NCBI GenBank assembly: GCA_023665245.1 | Contig: JAMPEH010000054.1 | Coordinates: 1 to 11,702, forward strand | Source of the DNA: Muribaculaceae bacterium | GTDB lineage: Bacteria; Pseudomonadota; Alphaproteobacteria; Rs-D84 | Length of the DNA: 11,702 nucleotides | Direction: 5' to 3' | Shown: piece after piece, positions 1 to 5,575 of the stretch | Layout: each line of letters opens with the position of its first letter | How positions within the stretch are numbered: position 1 is the stretch's first letter | Program-made: the position numbers and the translations under genes | The notes under the pieces: generated by a model | The model's database searches: none | The model's input: only the letters and a program-made list of their open reading frames with translations | What the model was told of the DNA's origin: nothing

Positions 1-52
1 ATTCATAAACGCCCGGACTTTGTACCCATTCAATAAAATCAAGAATCGTCAT
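1..52 (-). CDS. 5' end of an unidentified gene (partial, runs off the left edge)
   Basis: On the minus strand an ATG at 52-50 is preceded by AAAGGAG with a 6-base spacer, and the frame stays open to the edge of the window (17 residues, beginning MTILDFIEWVQSPG). It starts 10 bases after the stop of the zinc-ribbon gene, so it continues the same leftward operon. Only the first residues are visible, so no function can be given. The ribosome binding site and position make a real gene likely. Confidence 0.6.
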   Translation of the reverse strand, partial: MTILDFIEWVQSPGVYE

Positions 53-62
53 ATTTTCTCCT

Positions 63-287
63 TTAAAATAATTTGATTTGAAACGCTCCCGGCTTGATTT
101 CCTCCATTTTTAACCGGTTTAAACAATTCTCTTTTATTTGTTGAATCATCTTTTCGCGTTCGTCCATTTTGTCATAACCCGGGAGGACGGGTTCATCGGC
201 TAAAGAGCCGCAACCCCACATGCAAAAATTCGGAATCCCATTTGTTGAATTAACTCGACCGCATTTTGGACAATATTTGCTCGCCAT
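63..287 (-). CDS. Small zinc-ribbon protein (74 aa), unknown function
   Basis: The N-terminus carries CPKC at residues 6-9 and a CMWGC segment at about 22-26, a two-knuckle arrangement that suggests one bound zinc. The remainder is charged and probably helical, with a lysine-rich C-terminal half. Family members with such isolated ribbons usually bind nucleic acid or protein, but nothing here says which. The gene begins 3 bases after the stop of the upstream 35-aa microprotein gene. Its ribosome binding site is weak (AAGGG about 7 bases before ATG), so translation may depend on coupling to the gene before it. It is a late member of the leftward operon. I do not recognise a specific family. Coding status is likely because of the Cys pattern and tight packing. 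Confidence 0.7.
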   Translation of the reverse strand: MASKYCPKCGRVNSTNGIPNFCMWGCGSLADEPVLPGYDKMDEREKMIQQIKENCLNRLKMEEIKPGAFQIKLF

Positions 288-290
288 GGT

Positions 291-398
291 TTAACCCTTA
301 TCGATACAATAAGCGACTACCCAAAGGGCAACTATACAAATGAGTCCCCCCAACAAACAACCAATCAAAAAATAAATAATAATGTCTAATTCTTGCAT
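291..398 (-). CDS. 35-aa single-pass transmembrane microprotein
   Basis: I chose the ATG at 398-396 rather than an upstream ATG with no ribosome binding site, because GAGGGG lies 7 bases before it. The product is 35 residues. After the short polar start MQELD comes one long hydrophobic stretch, residues 6 to about 31, rich in Ile, Leu, Val, Gly and two Trp/Tyr, and then a charged C-terminal DKG. This is a typical single membrane span with a very short tail. The start lies 1 base beyond the stop of the Gp37/Gp68-family gene, so translation is probably coupled. Phage early operons often carry such inner-membrane microproteins. Function is unknown. Confidence 0.6.
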   Translation of the reverse strand: MQELDIIIYFLIGCLLGGLICIVALWVVAYCIDKG

Positions 399-399
399 T

Positions 400-1377
400 T
401 TACAACCCCTCTTTTTTGAGTTCCTGTTCTTCTTTTTCGGCAATTTCCAAGCATTCCCGACATATCCAACCGTCGCCCAACTCGACATCATAAATTTTTG
501 TATATACGTTATGATTTATAATTCCGCTTTCTTCGCAATGAATACATTTCGGGATTTCTTTATATTCCTTGCCGTCAAGGATTGCTCCGGATTTTGTTTT
601 GCCGACTTTGTCAAAATAACAAACATTTTCGCCATGGAATCCGCAACCGCCCGCCTTGTTCATACGGCGATAATTGTCGTAATATTCTGATTCGGTATCG
701 TTGAAATAATTATTTGTCGTTCCGCCCTTATCTCGCTCGTAAACCGGTTTCCAAGTCCCCCATTGTTTAAAGAAAAACTCGACGCCTTGTTCTTCGCATT
801 GTCTTTGAATATTTCGGACCCAATCCGGGTGCATAGGACGAGCATTCGGACCGGATTCGCCGCCGCAAATAACCCAATCAATCCCGCTTAAATCAAGTTC
901 GCCAAGGTCTCCGAGCAATGGTTCGCAACTCAAAAATTTAACATTTGCGTCTGTTTTTCGTAAATCATTGATTCTCGATTTATATTTCGCAAGTTCAACC
1001 GTTACGCCTAACCAAACATTTTTCGGGTAAATAAACCCTGGAACTCTCTCCGCACGTTTCGTCAATACTTGGAAAACGTGTTGAGGGTATTTGCCGCAAC
1101 CGTCGAGAATTTTATCGATTTGTTCATCTGAAATTTTTTCGTTAAATGTATCGGACATCGAATTAACAAAAAACATTTTCGGTTTTTTGCCTAAATCTCG
1201 ACCGAGTTCCTCATAATGAAAAATAACGCCCTCAAAAGGGAATTTATATTTTTCTTGCCCCATTGCTCTTAATCGTTTGTGCATAGTCTCCGCGTAACAA
1301 TTTAAACAACCCTCGGATTTTTTATTGCAACCGGTGATTATATTCCAAGTTTCATTCGTCCATTCTATTTTTGACAT
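400..1377 (-). CDS. Phage Gp37/Gp68 (DUF5131) three-Cys-motif protein with extra C-terminal zinc finger
   Basis: The 325-residue product has the hallmarks of the DUF5131 family. Near the N-terminus it has W-N-x4-GC-x6-C-x2-CY with Cys at 17, 24 and 27, resembling the cluster-binding triad of radical SAM enzymes. It also has FLSCEPLLGDL (about 148-158), CGGESG (171-176), FFFKQWGTW (201-209) and a GK...LDGKEYKEIP block (about 259-277). The family is common in phages and is thought to be an Fe-S or radical-SAM-like protein; its reaction is not established. Residues 278-325 go beyond the usual end and hold CIHC (278-281) and CREC (306-309), a probable zinc ribbon, then a Glu/Lys-rich helix. The start at 1377 is set by AAAGGAGGG 8 bases upstream, not by the longer in-frame extension. 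It overlaps the upstream gene by 13 bases. Confidence 0.88.
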   Translation of the reverse strand: MSKIEWTNETWNIITGCNKKSEGCLNCYAETMHKRLRAMGQEKYKFPFEGVIFHYEELGRDLGKKPKMFFVNSMSDTFNEKISDEQIDKILDGCGKYPQHVFQVLTKRAERVPGFIYPKNVWLGVTVELAKYKSRINDLRKTDANVKFLSCEPLLGDLGELDLSGIDWVICGGESGPNARPMHPDWVRNIQRQCEEQGVEFFFKQWGTWKPVYERDKGGTTNNYFNDTESEYYDNYRRMNKAGGCGFHGENVCYFDKVGKTKSGAILDGKEYKEIPKCIHCEESGIINHNVYTKIYDVELGDGWICRECLEIAEKEEQELKKEGL

Positions 1378-1688
1378 TGCTCGGACCCTCCTTTGTGAAC
1401 CTCGCAACGAATAGAATTAAAAGAACTTATATATTCCTTTTGAACGTCTGCGTCTTTAATGTATTGAATCGCATTTTTTGTTAAACACGCCCAACGGTGA
1501 TATAAACTTGAATCGAGCAAATATCCGGGACCATATTTTTTTAAAGTAATGTTCTTTTTCCATTGCCAATAAATATTCGAGCAATTTTTGTAAATTTGAA
1601 AACCGAACCATGCAAGACAATTAAAAGTAAAAACCGCCGCAAGCAAAAAAACAAACCCATTGAGCATAAATAAAAACAATGTTTCCAT
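1365..1688 (-). CDS. N-terminally membrane-anchored small protein (107 aa), unknown function
   Basis: The start at 1688 is preceded by GCGGGGG with a 6-base spacer. Upstream in-frame extension would need a TTG. Residues 1-30 are strongly hydrophobic (beginning METLFLFMLNGF) and form one membrane span without an obvious signal-peptidase site. The rest is soluble, with Trp/Tyr-rich and basic segments and Cys residues near the C-terminus. It most likely sits in the inner membrane with the C-terminal part in the cytoplasm. The start is 1 base past the preceding gene's TAG and the end overlaps the DUF5131 start by 13 bases, so the three genes are probably translationally coupled. No family recognised. 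Confidence 0.65.
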   Translation of the reverse strand: METLFLFMLNGFVFLLAAVFTFNCLAWFGFQIYKNCSNIYWQWKKNITLKKYGPGYLLDSSLYHRWACLTKNAIQYIKDADVQKEYISSFNSIRCEVHKGGSEQCQK

Positions 1689-1689
1689 G

Positions 1690-1974
1690 CTAAACCCCCG
1701 CAATACCTGTATTAAGATTATTTTTTATTGTTTGATATTCGGAATCATCTTGAGAAAACATTTCGCGTTCTCTCGCTTTTTGTGCGGCGATTCGATTTTG
1801 TTCCGCTTGTTGTTTTTCCTCGATAATAGCGGCAATCTGTGAAATTAAATCCGAATCGTCGGTCCCTTTTGGAACGTCCATGTTCAATAATTCCGCAATC
1901 ATTAAGACTCCGGCGGATAATTCCTCGATTTTCTGTAATGCCTCATCTAATGTTTTGATTTTGTTTCTTTGCAT
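1690..1974 (-). CDS. Small helical, Gln/Glu-rich protein (94 aa), unknown function
   Basis: A textbook AAGGAGG lies 5 bases before the ATG. The product is almost entirely predicted helix by composition. An N-terminal amphipathic stretch (about 8-35) is followed by a Glu/Gln/Lys/Ala-rich segment (about 50-72) that looks like a coiled coil, then a polar tail. There are no Cys residues and no membrane span. Such proteins often oligomerise, but no partner is evident. It overlaps the end of the upstream 54-aa gene by 28 bases and ends 1 base before the start of the membrane-anchored gene. No family recognised. Confidence 0.68.
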   Translation of the reverse strand: MQRNKIKTLDEALQKIEELSAGVLMIAELLNMDVPKGTDDSDLISQIAAIIEEKQQAEQNRIAAQKAREREMFSQDDSEYQTIKNNLNTGIAGV

Positions 1975-2111
1975 TTTTCCTCCTTTTCTTTGATTCTGTA
2001 ATATATCTCATACGCTTTCATAATTGCCCGCGTTCTTTTTGTTAAATATTCAACCGGGAGCGAATAAAGTTTCAAAAATTTTTCATCGTCAAACTTAATT
2101 AACTCGCCCAT
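1947..2111 (-). CDS. Small basic helical protein (54 aa), unknown function
   Basis: I place the start at the ATG at 2111-2109, which has GAGGGCGG just upstream, rather than at an ATG 22 codons earlier that lies deep inside the preceding gene. The 54-residue product begins MGELIKFDDEKFLKLYSLP and then becomes a long charged helix rich in Lys, Glu, Arg and Tyr. It overlaps both neighbours (17 bases upstream, 28 bases downstream), the pattern of translationally coupled phage genes. There is no recognisable domain. The C-terminal Lys/Glu-rich tail may be disordered. Confidence 0.6.
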   Translation of the reverse strand: MGELIKFDDEKFLKLYSLPVEYLTKRTRAIMKAYEIYYRIKEKEEKCKETKSKH

Positions 2112-2703
2112 TTTTCCGCCCTCTCGGCTTTTTCTTTTTCGGAACCGGTTTTCCGTCCGATTTCCAAAAATCCGCAATCGGAATAAAGAACTGCTTTCCT
2201 TGTCCTTTAAATTGGAGAAAACGCCCTTTTCTTGCCGCTTTGCTCTTTGTTATGGTGTAACAAAACGCCGTTTTTACCTTGCCGACGTTCTCGACGGTGT
2301 GAATTTGAATTAAATCCCCGTCGCGTAAATATTGAAATATGTCATATTGAATCCCGAAACAATCGTCCAAGTCGCCGTCGGCGTGGAACTCATGAATTTC
2401 GCGATTTACATTTGTTTTTCTTAATGTGATTCGGTTTAATTCAATGTCGTATAATAAAACGCCGATACACTTTTTCGGACCATATTTCGGAGATGAAAAC
2501 CATGAACCCTTATCCAAGATTGTTTCAATGTATAATTGAGCATTTGTGAACCCAAATTCCGCCGTTAATCTGTAATCCTCATATTCTTTTTTGCATACAA
2601 ACGCGGCGAGTTGTTGTGCTAATGATTGAAAATAAGTTCGACCGTCTTTTATAATTTCGGTTGTATATCCGATTTCGTCTTGTTTTTGATGTTCATTTTC
2701 CAT
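2095..2703 (-). CDS. Unknown protein (202 aa) downstream of the helicase loader, basic C-terminal tail
   Basis: The ATG follows the TAA of the helicase-loader gene with no spacer (TAAATG). GAGG lies about 10 bases upstream, so ribosomes finishing the loader may reinitiate here. The body (about 15-170) mixes aromatic-rich strands and helices, including an acidic HADGDLDDCFG stretch at about 107-117. The last 20 or so residues form a highly basic tail (PKKKKPRGRKNGR) suited to nucleic-acid contact. Its place next to the initiator and loader suggests a role in element replication or a single-strand-binding or recombination accessory function. That is inference from position only. No named family recognised. 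Confidence 0.78.
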   Translation of the reverse strand: MENEHQKQDEIGYTTEIIKDGRTYFQSLAQQLAAFVCKKEYEDYRLTAEFGFTNAQLYIETILDKGSWFSSPKYGPKKCIGVLLYDIELNRITLRKTNVNREIHEFHADGDLDDCFGIQYDIFQYLRDGDLIQIHTVENVGKVKTAFCYTITKSKAARKGRFLQFKGQGKQFFIPIADFWKSDGKPVPKKKKPRGRKNGRVN

Positions 2704-3498
2704 TTATTCAAACCTCGCATTTTTTGAGTTGAATTGAATCAACGTCGATTTTTCCAACAATCGAGAGACGACCGCCTCTCCGAAAAACTGTTCGTCGAGA
2801 ATCTCAATCGAATTATTCGACGAAATAACGACCGGGGATTCGCTTTCATAACGTGCATTTATAATCGAATACATCAATTCGCGGACATAATCCGTCGCGT
2901 TTAATTTGTCGATGTCGTCGATAAAAAGAAAATCCGCCGATGTGTAACGATTGAGAACATCTTTTGTTGTTATTTTGGTTGATGTATTGAACGAATCTTT
3001 AATTTCGTTGATTAAATCAACGGCGTTAATATAACAAACCCGGAACGCATAATCGCTCGTTAAACGGTTTGATAAAATGGACATCAACAAAGTTTTTCCG
3101 GTCCCAAAATTTCCGGTCAAAATTAAATTTTTTCCGATTAAAAAGTTCTTAACGGAGTCGTTAAAATATCCTTGAACCTTTTTAAAAACCTTTTCTCGCT
3201 CCGGAGTGTCTGTTTTAAAATCCTCAAAATCCATTCCGCGATATTTTGGCGGAATTTTTGTTATTGAAGTTAAACCCGTCTTTTTTGCCGCAATATCAAG
3301 AGCGTTAAAACAATCGTTGAACATTTCGATTTTTTTATTTGCTTTCAAATAGTATCGATTTATTTTTGTTGCCTTGAGACATGAGCAATATTGACCGGAT
3401 TCAAGTTCCGCTCCGCAAAAATTACACTTTTTGTCTTTTACTCTCTCTCCGAATAATTCGGTTAATGCCCTCTTTAACTCCGTTTTCAACTTCTCCAT
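2704..3498 (-). CDS. DnaC/IstB-type AAA+ replicative helicase loader with N-terminal zinc finger
   Basis: This 264-residue protein is a phage-type helicase loader, expected to use ATP to load the host replicative helicase at the element's origin. Visible features are an N-terminal Cys cluster (C25, C28, C38, C40), Walker A GNFGTGKT at 129-136, Walker B LFIDDIDK at 191-198, a sensor-I-like SSNNS at 226-230, and VVSRLLEKS at about 243-251 whose Arg is the likely arginine finger. The length fits DnaC-like loaders. AAGGAG stands 5 bases before the ATG, which directly abuts the TAA of the initiator gene. The initiator-then-loader order matches phage replication modules. IstB of transposons shares the fold, but no IS transposase is present. 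Confidence 0.9.
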   Translation of the reverse strand: MEKLKTELKRALTELFGERVKDKKCNFCGAELESGQYCSCLKATKINRYYLKANKKIEMFNDCFNALDIAAKKTGLTSITKIPPKYRGMDFEDFKTDTPEREKVFKKVQGYFNDSVKNFLIGKNLILTGNFGTGKTLLMSILSNRLTSDYAFRVCYINAVDLINEIKDSFNTSTKITTKDVLNRYTSADFLFIDDIDKLNATDYVRELMYSIINARYESESPVVISSNNSIEILDEQFFGEAVVSRLLEKSTLIQFNSKNARFE

Positions 3499-4233
3499 TT
3501 AAACTCCTTGTTGTTTTTCCTCGTAATTTGCATATTTACCCGAGCCGCCCGAATTGATATTGACGACTTTTGATTGAGATTGACCGTTCGGAAAAACTTT
3601 TTTGTAAACCCAATTAAACTCATTAAGAACGGCAAAATCATTTTTATATTTTTTGCCGGAGGATTCCTTATAACTTGATAAAATTTCGATTGCTTTGTTT
3701 TTTAAATTTTCATTCTTGTAAATAGTCAAAAGTTTTTCGATGTGTTCATCGGTTAGAAAAACATTGTTAAATTGACCGTAAGTGTTTTTCTCCGGTTTAT
3801 TATTACCTTTATTCGTACTTTGTTTATTTACTTTTTTATTAGTATTTATTTGTTCGGGATTTTCCGAATCGGAGGAACTGCAGCGGTTTGACCGTATCGG
3901 AAAATCCGTATCGGTGAAAATATTTTCCTCCGGACTCTCGAAAATGTGATAAACTGCTTTGAATTGCCCTTGTTCTCGTATCTTTTCAATCGCTACATAA
4001 CCGAATTTTTGCAACGTTTTTAACGTGCTTGAAATTGCGTCGCGTCCGTCCGCTGACAATGTAGTTAATCCGGCGATTGAATAATTCCAATCCTCCGGCA
4101 ATGATAAAATCAAGGACATTAAACCTTTTGCCTTTAAATTTAATTCTTTGTTTTGGAGATGATTATTCGACATAACCGTATAATTTTTGTTACGGTGTAC
4201 GCGAACAATCGCTCCGTTTGAATCTTTAACCAT
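3499..4233 (-). CDS. Winged-helix replication initiator (phage replisome-organiser type)
   Basis: The 244-residue protein has three visible parts. Residues 15-95 form a winged helix-turn-helix, with conserved-looking LNLKAKGLMSLILSLPEDWN at about 31-50 and a recognition region at about 52-82. Residues about 100-152 are a polar Asn/Lys/Ser-rich linker. Residues 153-215 form a small C-terminal domain with FLTDEHIEKL and SSGKKYKNDFAVL, resembling the C-terminal module of Firmicutes phage and ICE replication proteins. The protein probably binds the element's origin and recruits the loader encoded next. GAGGG lies about 8 bases before the ATG. The function comes from family resemblance plus gene order. 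A plain transcription regulator is the alternative but fits less well. Confidence 0.82.
   Translation of the reverse strand: MVKDSNGAIVRVHRNKNYTVMSNNHLQNKELNLKAKGLMSLILSLPEDWNYSIAGLTTLSADGRDAISSTLKTLQKFGYVAIEKIREQGQFKAVYHIFESPEENIFTDTDFPIRSNRCSSSDSENPEQINTNKKVNKQSTNKGNNKPEKNTYGQFNNVFLTDEHIEKLLTIYKNENLKNKAIEILSSYKESSGKKYKNDFAVLNEFNWVYKKVFPNGQSQSKVVNINSGGSGKYANYEEKQQGV
3796..3850. other. AT-rich repeated tract inside the initiator gene; candidate origin
   Basis: Five copies of TTTATT (AATAAA on the coding strand) start at 3796, 3808, 3823, 3835 and 3845 within the linker-coding part of the initiator. Lambdoid phages keep their origin inside the corresponding part of the O gene. Here the repeats also follow simply from Asn/Lys codons, so this is only a candidate. 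Confidence 0.25.
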
Positions 4234-4245
4234 AACGGACCCTCT

Positions 4246-4596
4246 TTAATAACCCTTTTTGTTTTTAATAGCCTCTCTGCGAATGTTTTTTAAAAGGATT
4301 GAATAACATTTGTTTATTTTTGCCGGACCTTGCTTTACGATTGCGTCGATTTCTCTATCGGCTTTTATTTTTGCAACCGGACAAACTACTCTCCCGGATA
4401 GATATTCAAACGGAGGAAAATCAACCTTTTTATTTTTCTCCATATCGTGAATATAAATCGCCAAATAATGACTATATGCCCTGCGGCGTAATGCCTCGAT
4501 TTTTTTGTTTAACGAATCGGCTTGATTCTTTTTAATTTTTTCTCGGAGATTTTTAATCCAAGAGAAAAAACCGCCTTTTTCTTTTGTTATCTGCAT
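4246..4596 (-). CDS. Basic unknown protein (116 aa)
   Basis: The start at 4596 has AAGGAG about 10 bases upstream, a long but usable spacer, and overlaps the end of the preceding 54-aa gene by 10 bases. The product is rich in Lys, Arg and Ile. An N-terminal amphipathic segment (FFSWIKNLREKIKKNQ, 10-25) is followed by a helix-rich basic region and a Cys at about residue 72 (VVCPVAK). No membrane span or known motif is visible. Its place between the Cro-like regulator and the replication initiator is one where phages often carry early regulatory or accessory replication proteins. No family recognised. Confidence 0.68.
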   Translation of the reverse strand: MQITKEKGGFFSWIKNLREKIKKNQADSLNKKIEALRRRAYSHYLAIYIHDMEKNKKVDFPPFEYLSGRVVCPVAKIKADREIDAIVKQGPAKINKCYSILLKNIRREAIKNKKGY

Positions 4597-4751
4597 AACA
4601 ACTCGTCTCCTTTTCTTTGTTTGTCTAACCTTTGTAAAAGCTGAACGAGACGGAAAAATAAAAATTCTTGTTCCTCTTTTGAGTATTCTTTGCCGTCAAA
4701 TTTATAAATAAAATTCGGCTTTTTTTCCTCTCGTTTATGCCTTTTCGCCAT
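4587..4751 (-). CDS. Small basic protein (54 aa), unknown function
   Basis: Reading the minus strand, an ATG at 4751-4749 directly follows the TAA of the Cro-like gene (TAAATG), with GGAG about 10 bases upstream. It opens a 54-codon frame ending in TAA at 4589-4587. The product begins MAKRHKREEKKPNFIYKFDG and continues with an amphipathic helix rich in Gln, Phe and Leu (about 26-42). Its end overlaps the next gene's start by 10 bases, and it fills what would otherwise be a 155-base gap in a tightly packed operon, so I judge it real. A longer overlapping frame at 4625-4852 lacks a ribosome binding site and runs into the Cro-like gene. Function unknown; the basic N-terminus may bind nucleic acid. 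Confidence 0.62.
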   Translation of the reverse strand: MAKRHKREEKKPNFIYKFDGKEYSKEEQEFLFFRLVQLLQRLDKQRKGDELLCR

Positions 4752-4955
4752 TTATACCGCTCCAATCTCGAATAAATATTCGGCGGTAAATTGTAAATTG
4801 AAAAATTCAACAATTTTTTTAATCTCGGACAAATTAAAATCAACTTTCCCATTTATCTTTTTTGAGAATGTAACGTGATTTATGTCGACTCGTTTTGCGA
4901 ACTCTTTGTTTGTCATGCCGGTTCGACTAATCTCCGCTTTAAGATTGTGAAACAT
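4752..4955 (-). CDS. Cro-like XRE-family HTH regulator (67 aa), first gene of the leftward operon
   Basis: The 67-residue protein is essentially one helix-turn-helix domain. MTNKEFAKRVDINHVTFSKK (14-33) contains both helices of the HTH, followed by helices to residue 60. It has no oligomerisation or peptidase domain, so it resembles Cro-type or small auxiliary regulators. AAAGGAG lies 8 bases before the ATG. It is transcribed divergently from the longer XRE repressor, from a promoter overlapped by palindromic operators, the classic immunity-region layout. By analogy it would act at the same operators to shut down the repressor promoter or to limit early transcription. That role is inferred from position. 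Confidence 0.85.
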   Translation of the reverse strand: MFHNLKAEISRTGMTNKEFAKRVDINHVTFSKKINGKVDFNLSEIKKIVEFFNLQFTAEYLFEIGAV

Positions 4956-4985
4956 TGCTTGTTCTCCTTTACTTTTTAATTAAAT

Positions 4986-5001
4986 CGTTATCGTATTAAC
5001 A
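4986..5001. promoter_or_regulatory. Weak operator copy
   Basis: CGTTATCGTATTAACA matches the CGTTAA-N4-TTAACG operator with one mismatch in each half. It lies 33 bp centre-to-centre from the perfect site at 5019-5034, about three helical turns, in the leader of the Cro-like gene. This spacing suggests a third, weaker site for cooperative binding. Confidence 0.45.
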
Positions 5002-5015
5002 AATGTAAATATCTA

Positions 5016-5037
5016 AATCGTTAATTGATTAACGATT
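5016..5037. promoter_or_regulatory. Operator overlapping the leftward promoter start site
   Basis: A perfect inverted repeat with 10-base arms (AATCGTTAAT / ATTAACGATT) and a 2-base centre; the core is CGTTAATTGATTAACG at 5019-5034. It covers the expected start point just downstream of the leftward -10, so a bound protein would block transcription of the replication operon. The core motif recurs at 5083-5098, 8403-8418 (one mismatch) and 11263-11278. Confidence 0.75.
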
Positions 5038-5040
5038 ATA

Positions 5041-5069
5041 ACTTTACAAAATTAAATAAAAAATGTCAA
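5041..5069 (-). promoter_or_regulatory. Leftward early promoter (drives Cro-like and replication genes)
   Basis: On the minus strand a perfect -35 TTGACA (5069-5064) is followed after 17 bases by TAAAGT (5046-5041) as -10. A TATAAT lies right behind it (5040-5035). Expected transcript start is near 5030, inside the palindromic operator at 5016-5037, with a second operator at 5078-5103 just upstream of the -35. Repression by the adjacent XRE protein is the natural reading. Confidence 0.7.
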
Positions 5070-5077
5070 GAAATAAT

Positions 5078-5103
5078 TTTTTCGTTAAGTAATTAACGAA
5101 AAA
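5078..5103. promoter_or_regulatory. Operator between the divergent promoters
   Basis: Inverted repeat with core TTCGTTAAGTAATTAACGAA at 5081-5100, extended by three T/A pairs on each side. It lies just upstream of the leftward -35 and about 35 bases upstream of the rightward -35. Its centre is 64 bp (about six turns) from that of the 5016-5037 site, compatible with same-face cooperative binding. Confidence 0.72.
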
Positions 5104-5137
5104 TAAAAAACTTTTAACGTTTTAATTAAATTAACGG

Positions 5138-5166
5138 TTGCAAATAGTGAAACAATAAAATATAAT
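5138..5166 (+). promoter_or_regulatory. Rightward promoter of the repressor-integrase operon
   Basis: TTGCAA at 5138-5143, a 17-base spacer and a perfect TATAAT at 5161-5166. The start point should fall near 5173, giving a very short leader that contains the GGAGG of the repressor gene. A TTAACG half-site (5131-5136) touches the -35, so the repressor may tune its own synthesis. Confidence 0.72.
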
Positions 5167-5185
5167 AATTTTCGGAGGTCGCGAT

Positions 5186-5575
5186 ATGGAAAATTTAAGC
5201 CTTAAAATGAATTACTATAAAAAGAAATTTAAACTCACAAACGAAAAAATTTCCGAGTTGTCGGGATTGCCCGTTCAAACTGTGGAGAGGATTTCGAGCG
5301 GTCGCACGCAAAATCCAAATTTAAAAACCTTGCGTCAACTGACAAAGGTTTTCGATTGCACATTGGACGATTTAATCAATTTGACAGACGCAAAAACCCC
5401 GGTTTTATTAGATGAAAAAACCGCGAATCTTGTTGAACAATGTCAAAAAAATGAATCAATAAAAAGGTTATTTGAAATCGTCTTAAATATGGACGATACG
5501 GACATTCAAGCCGTTGTCGGGCTTGCGGAACGACTTTTCGTTACAAGCGGAGATAAAAATGTTAATAAAAATTAA
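5186..5575 (+). CDS. XRE-family repressor (129 aa), probable CI-like immunity repressor
   Basis: Residues about 10-66 form an XRE helix-turn-helix, with LTNEKISELSGLPVQTVERI (17-36) and a following LKTLRQLTKVFDCTLDDLI stretch. Residues 70-129 form a short helical C-terminal region that probably mediates dimerisation. There is no S24/LexA-like peptidase domain, so it cannot self-cleave in an SOS response as lambda CI does; induction must use another route. The start is fixed by GGAGG 7 bases upstream. It is first in an operon with the membrane protein (17-base overlap) and the integrase. The divergent Cro-like gene and palindromic operators make it the likely master repressor, by analogy with temperate phages. 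Confidence 0.85.
   Translation: MENLSLKMNYYKKKFKLTNEKISELSGLPVQTVERISSGRTQNPNLKTLRQLTKVFDCTLDDLINLTDAKTPVLLDEKTANLVEQCQKNESIKRLFEIVLNMDDTDIQAVVGLAERLFVTSGDKNVNKN

Noticed and set aside
382..690. 102-residue plus-strand open frame with hydrophobic segments
   Set aside because: Antisense to the clear DUF5131 gene; shadow ORF.
3149..3164. TTAACG-GAGT-CGTTAA inside the helicase-loader gene
   Set aside because: The half-sites are everted relative to the operator and lie in coding sequence, so the same protein is unlikely to bind in the same way.
4625..4852. 75-residue minus-strand open frame
   Set aside because: No ribosome binding site, and it overlaps the Cro-like gene heavily in another frame; the 54-aa frame at 4587-4751 explains the interval better.
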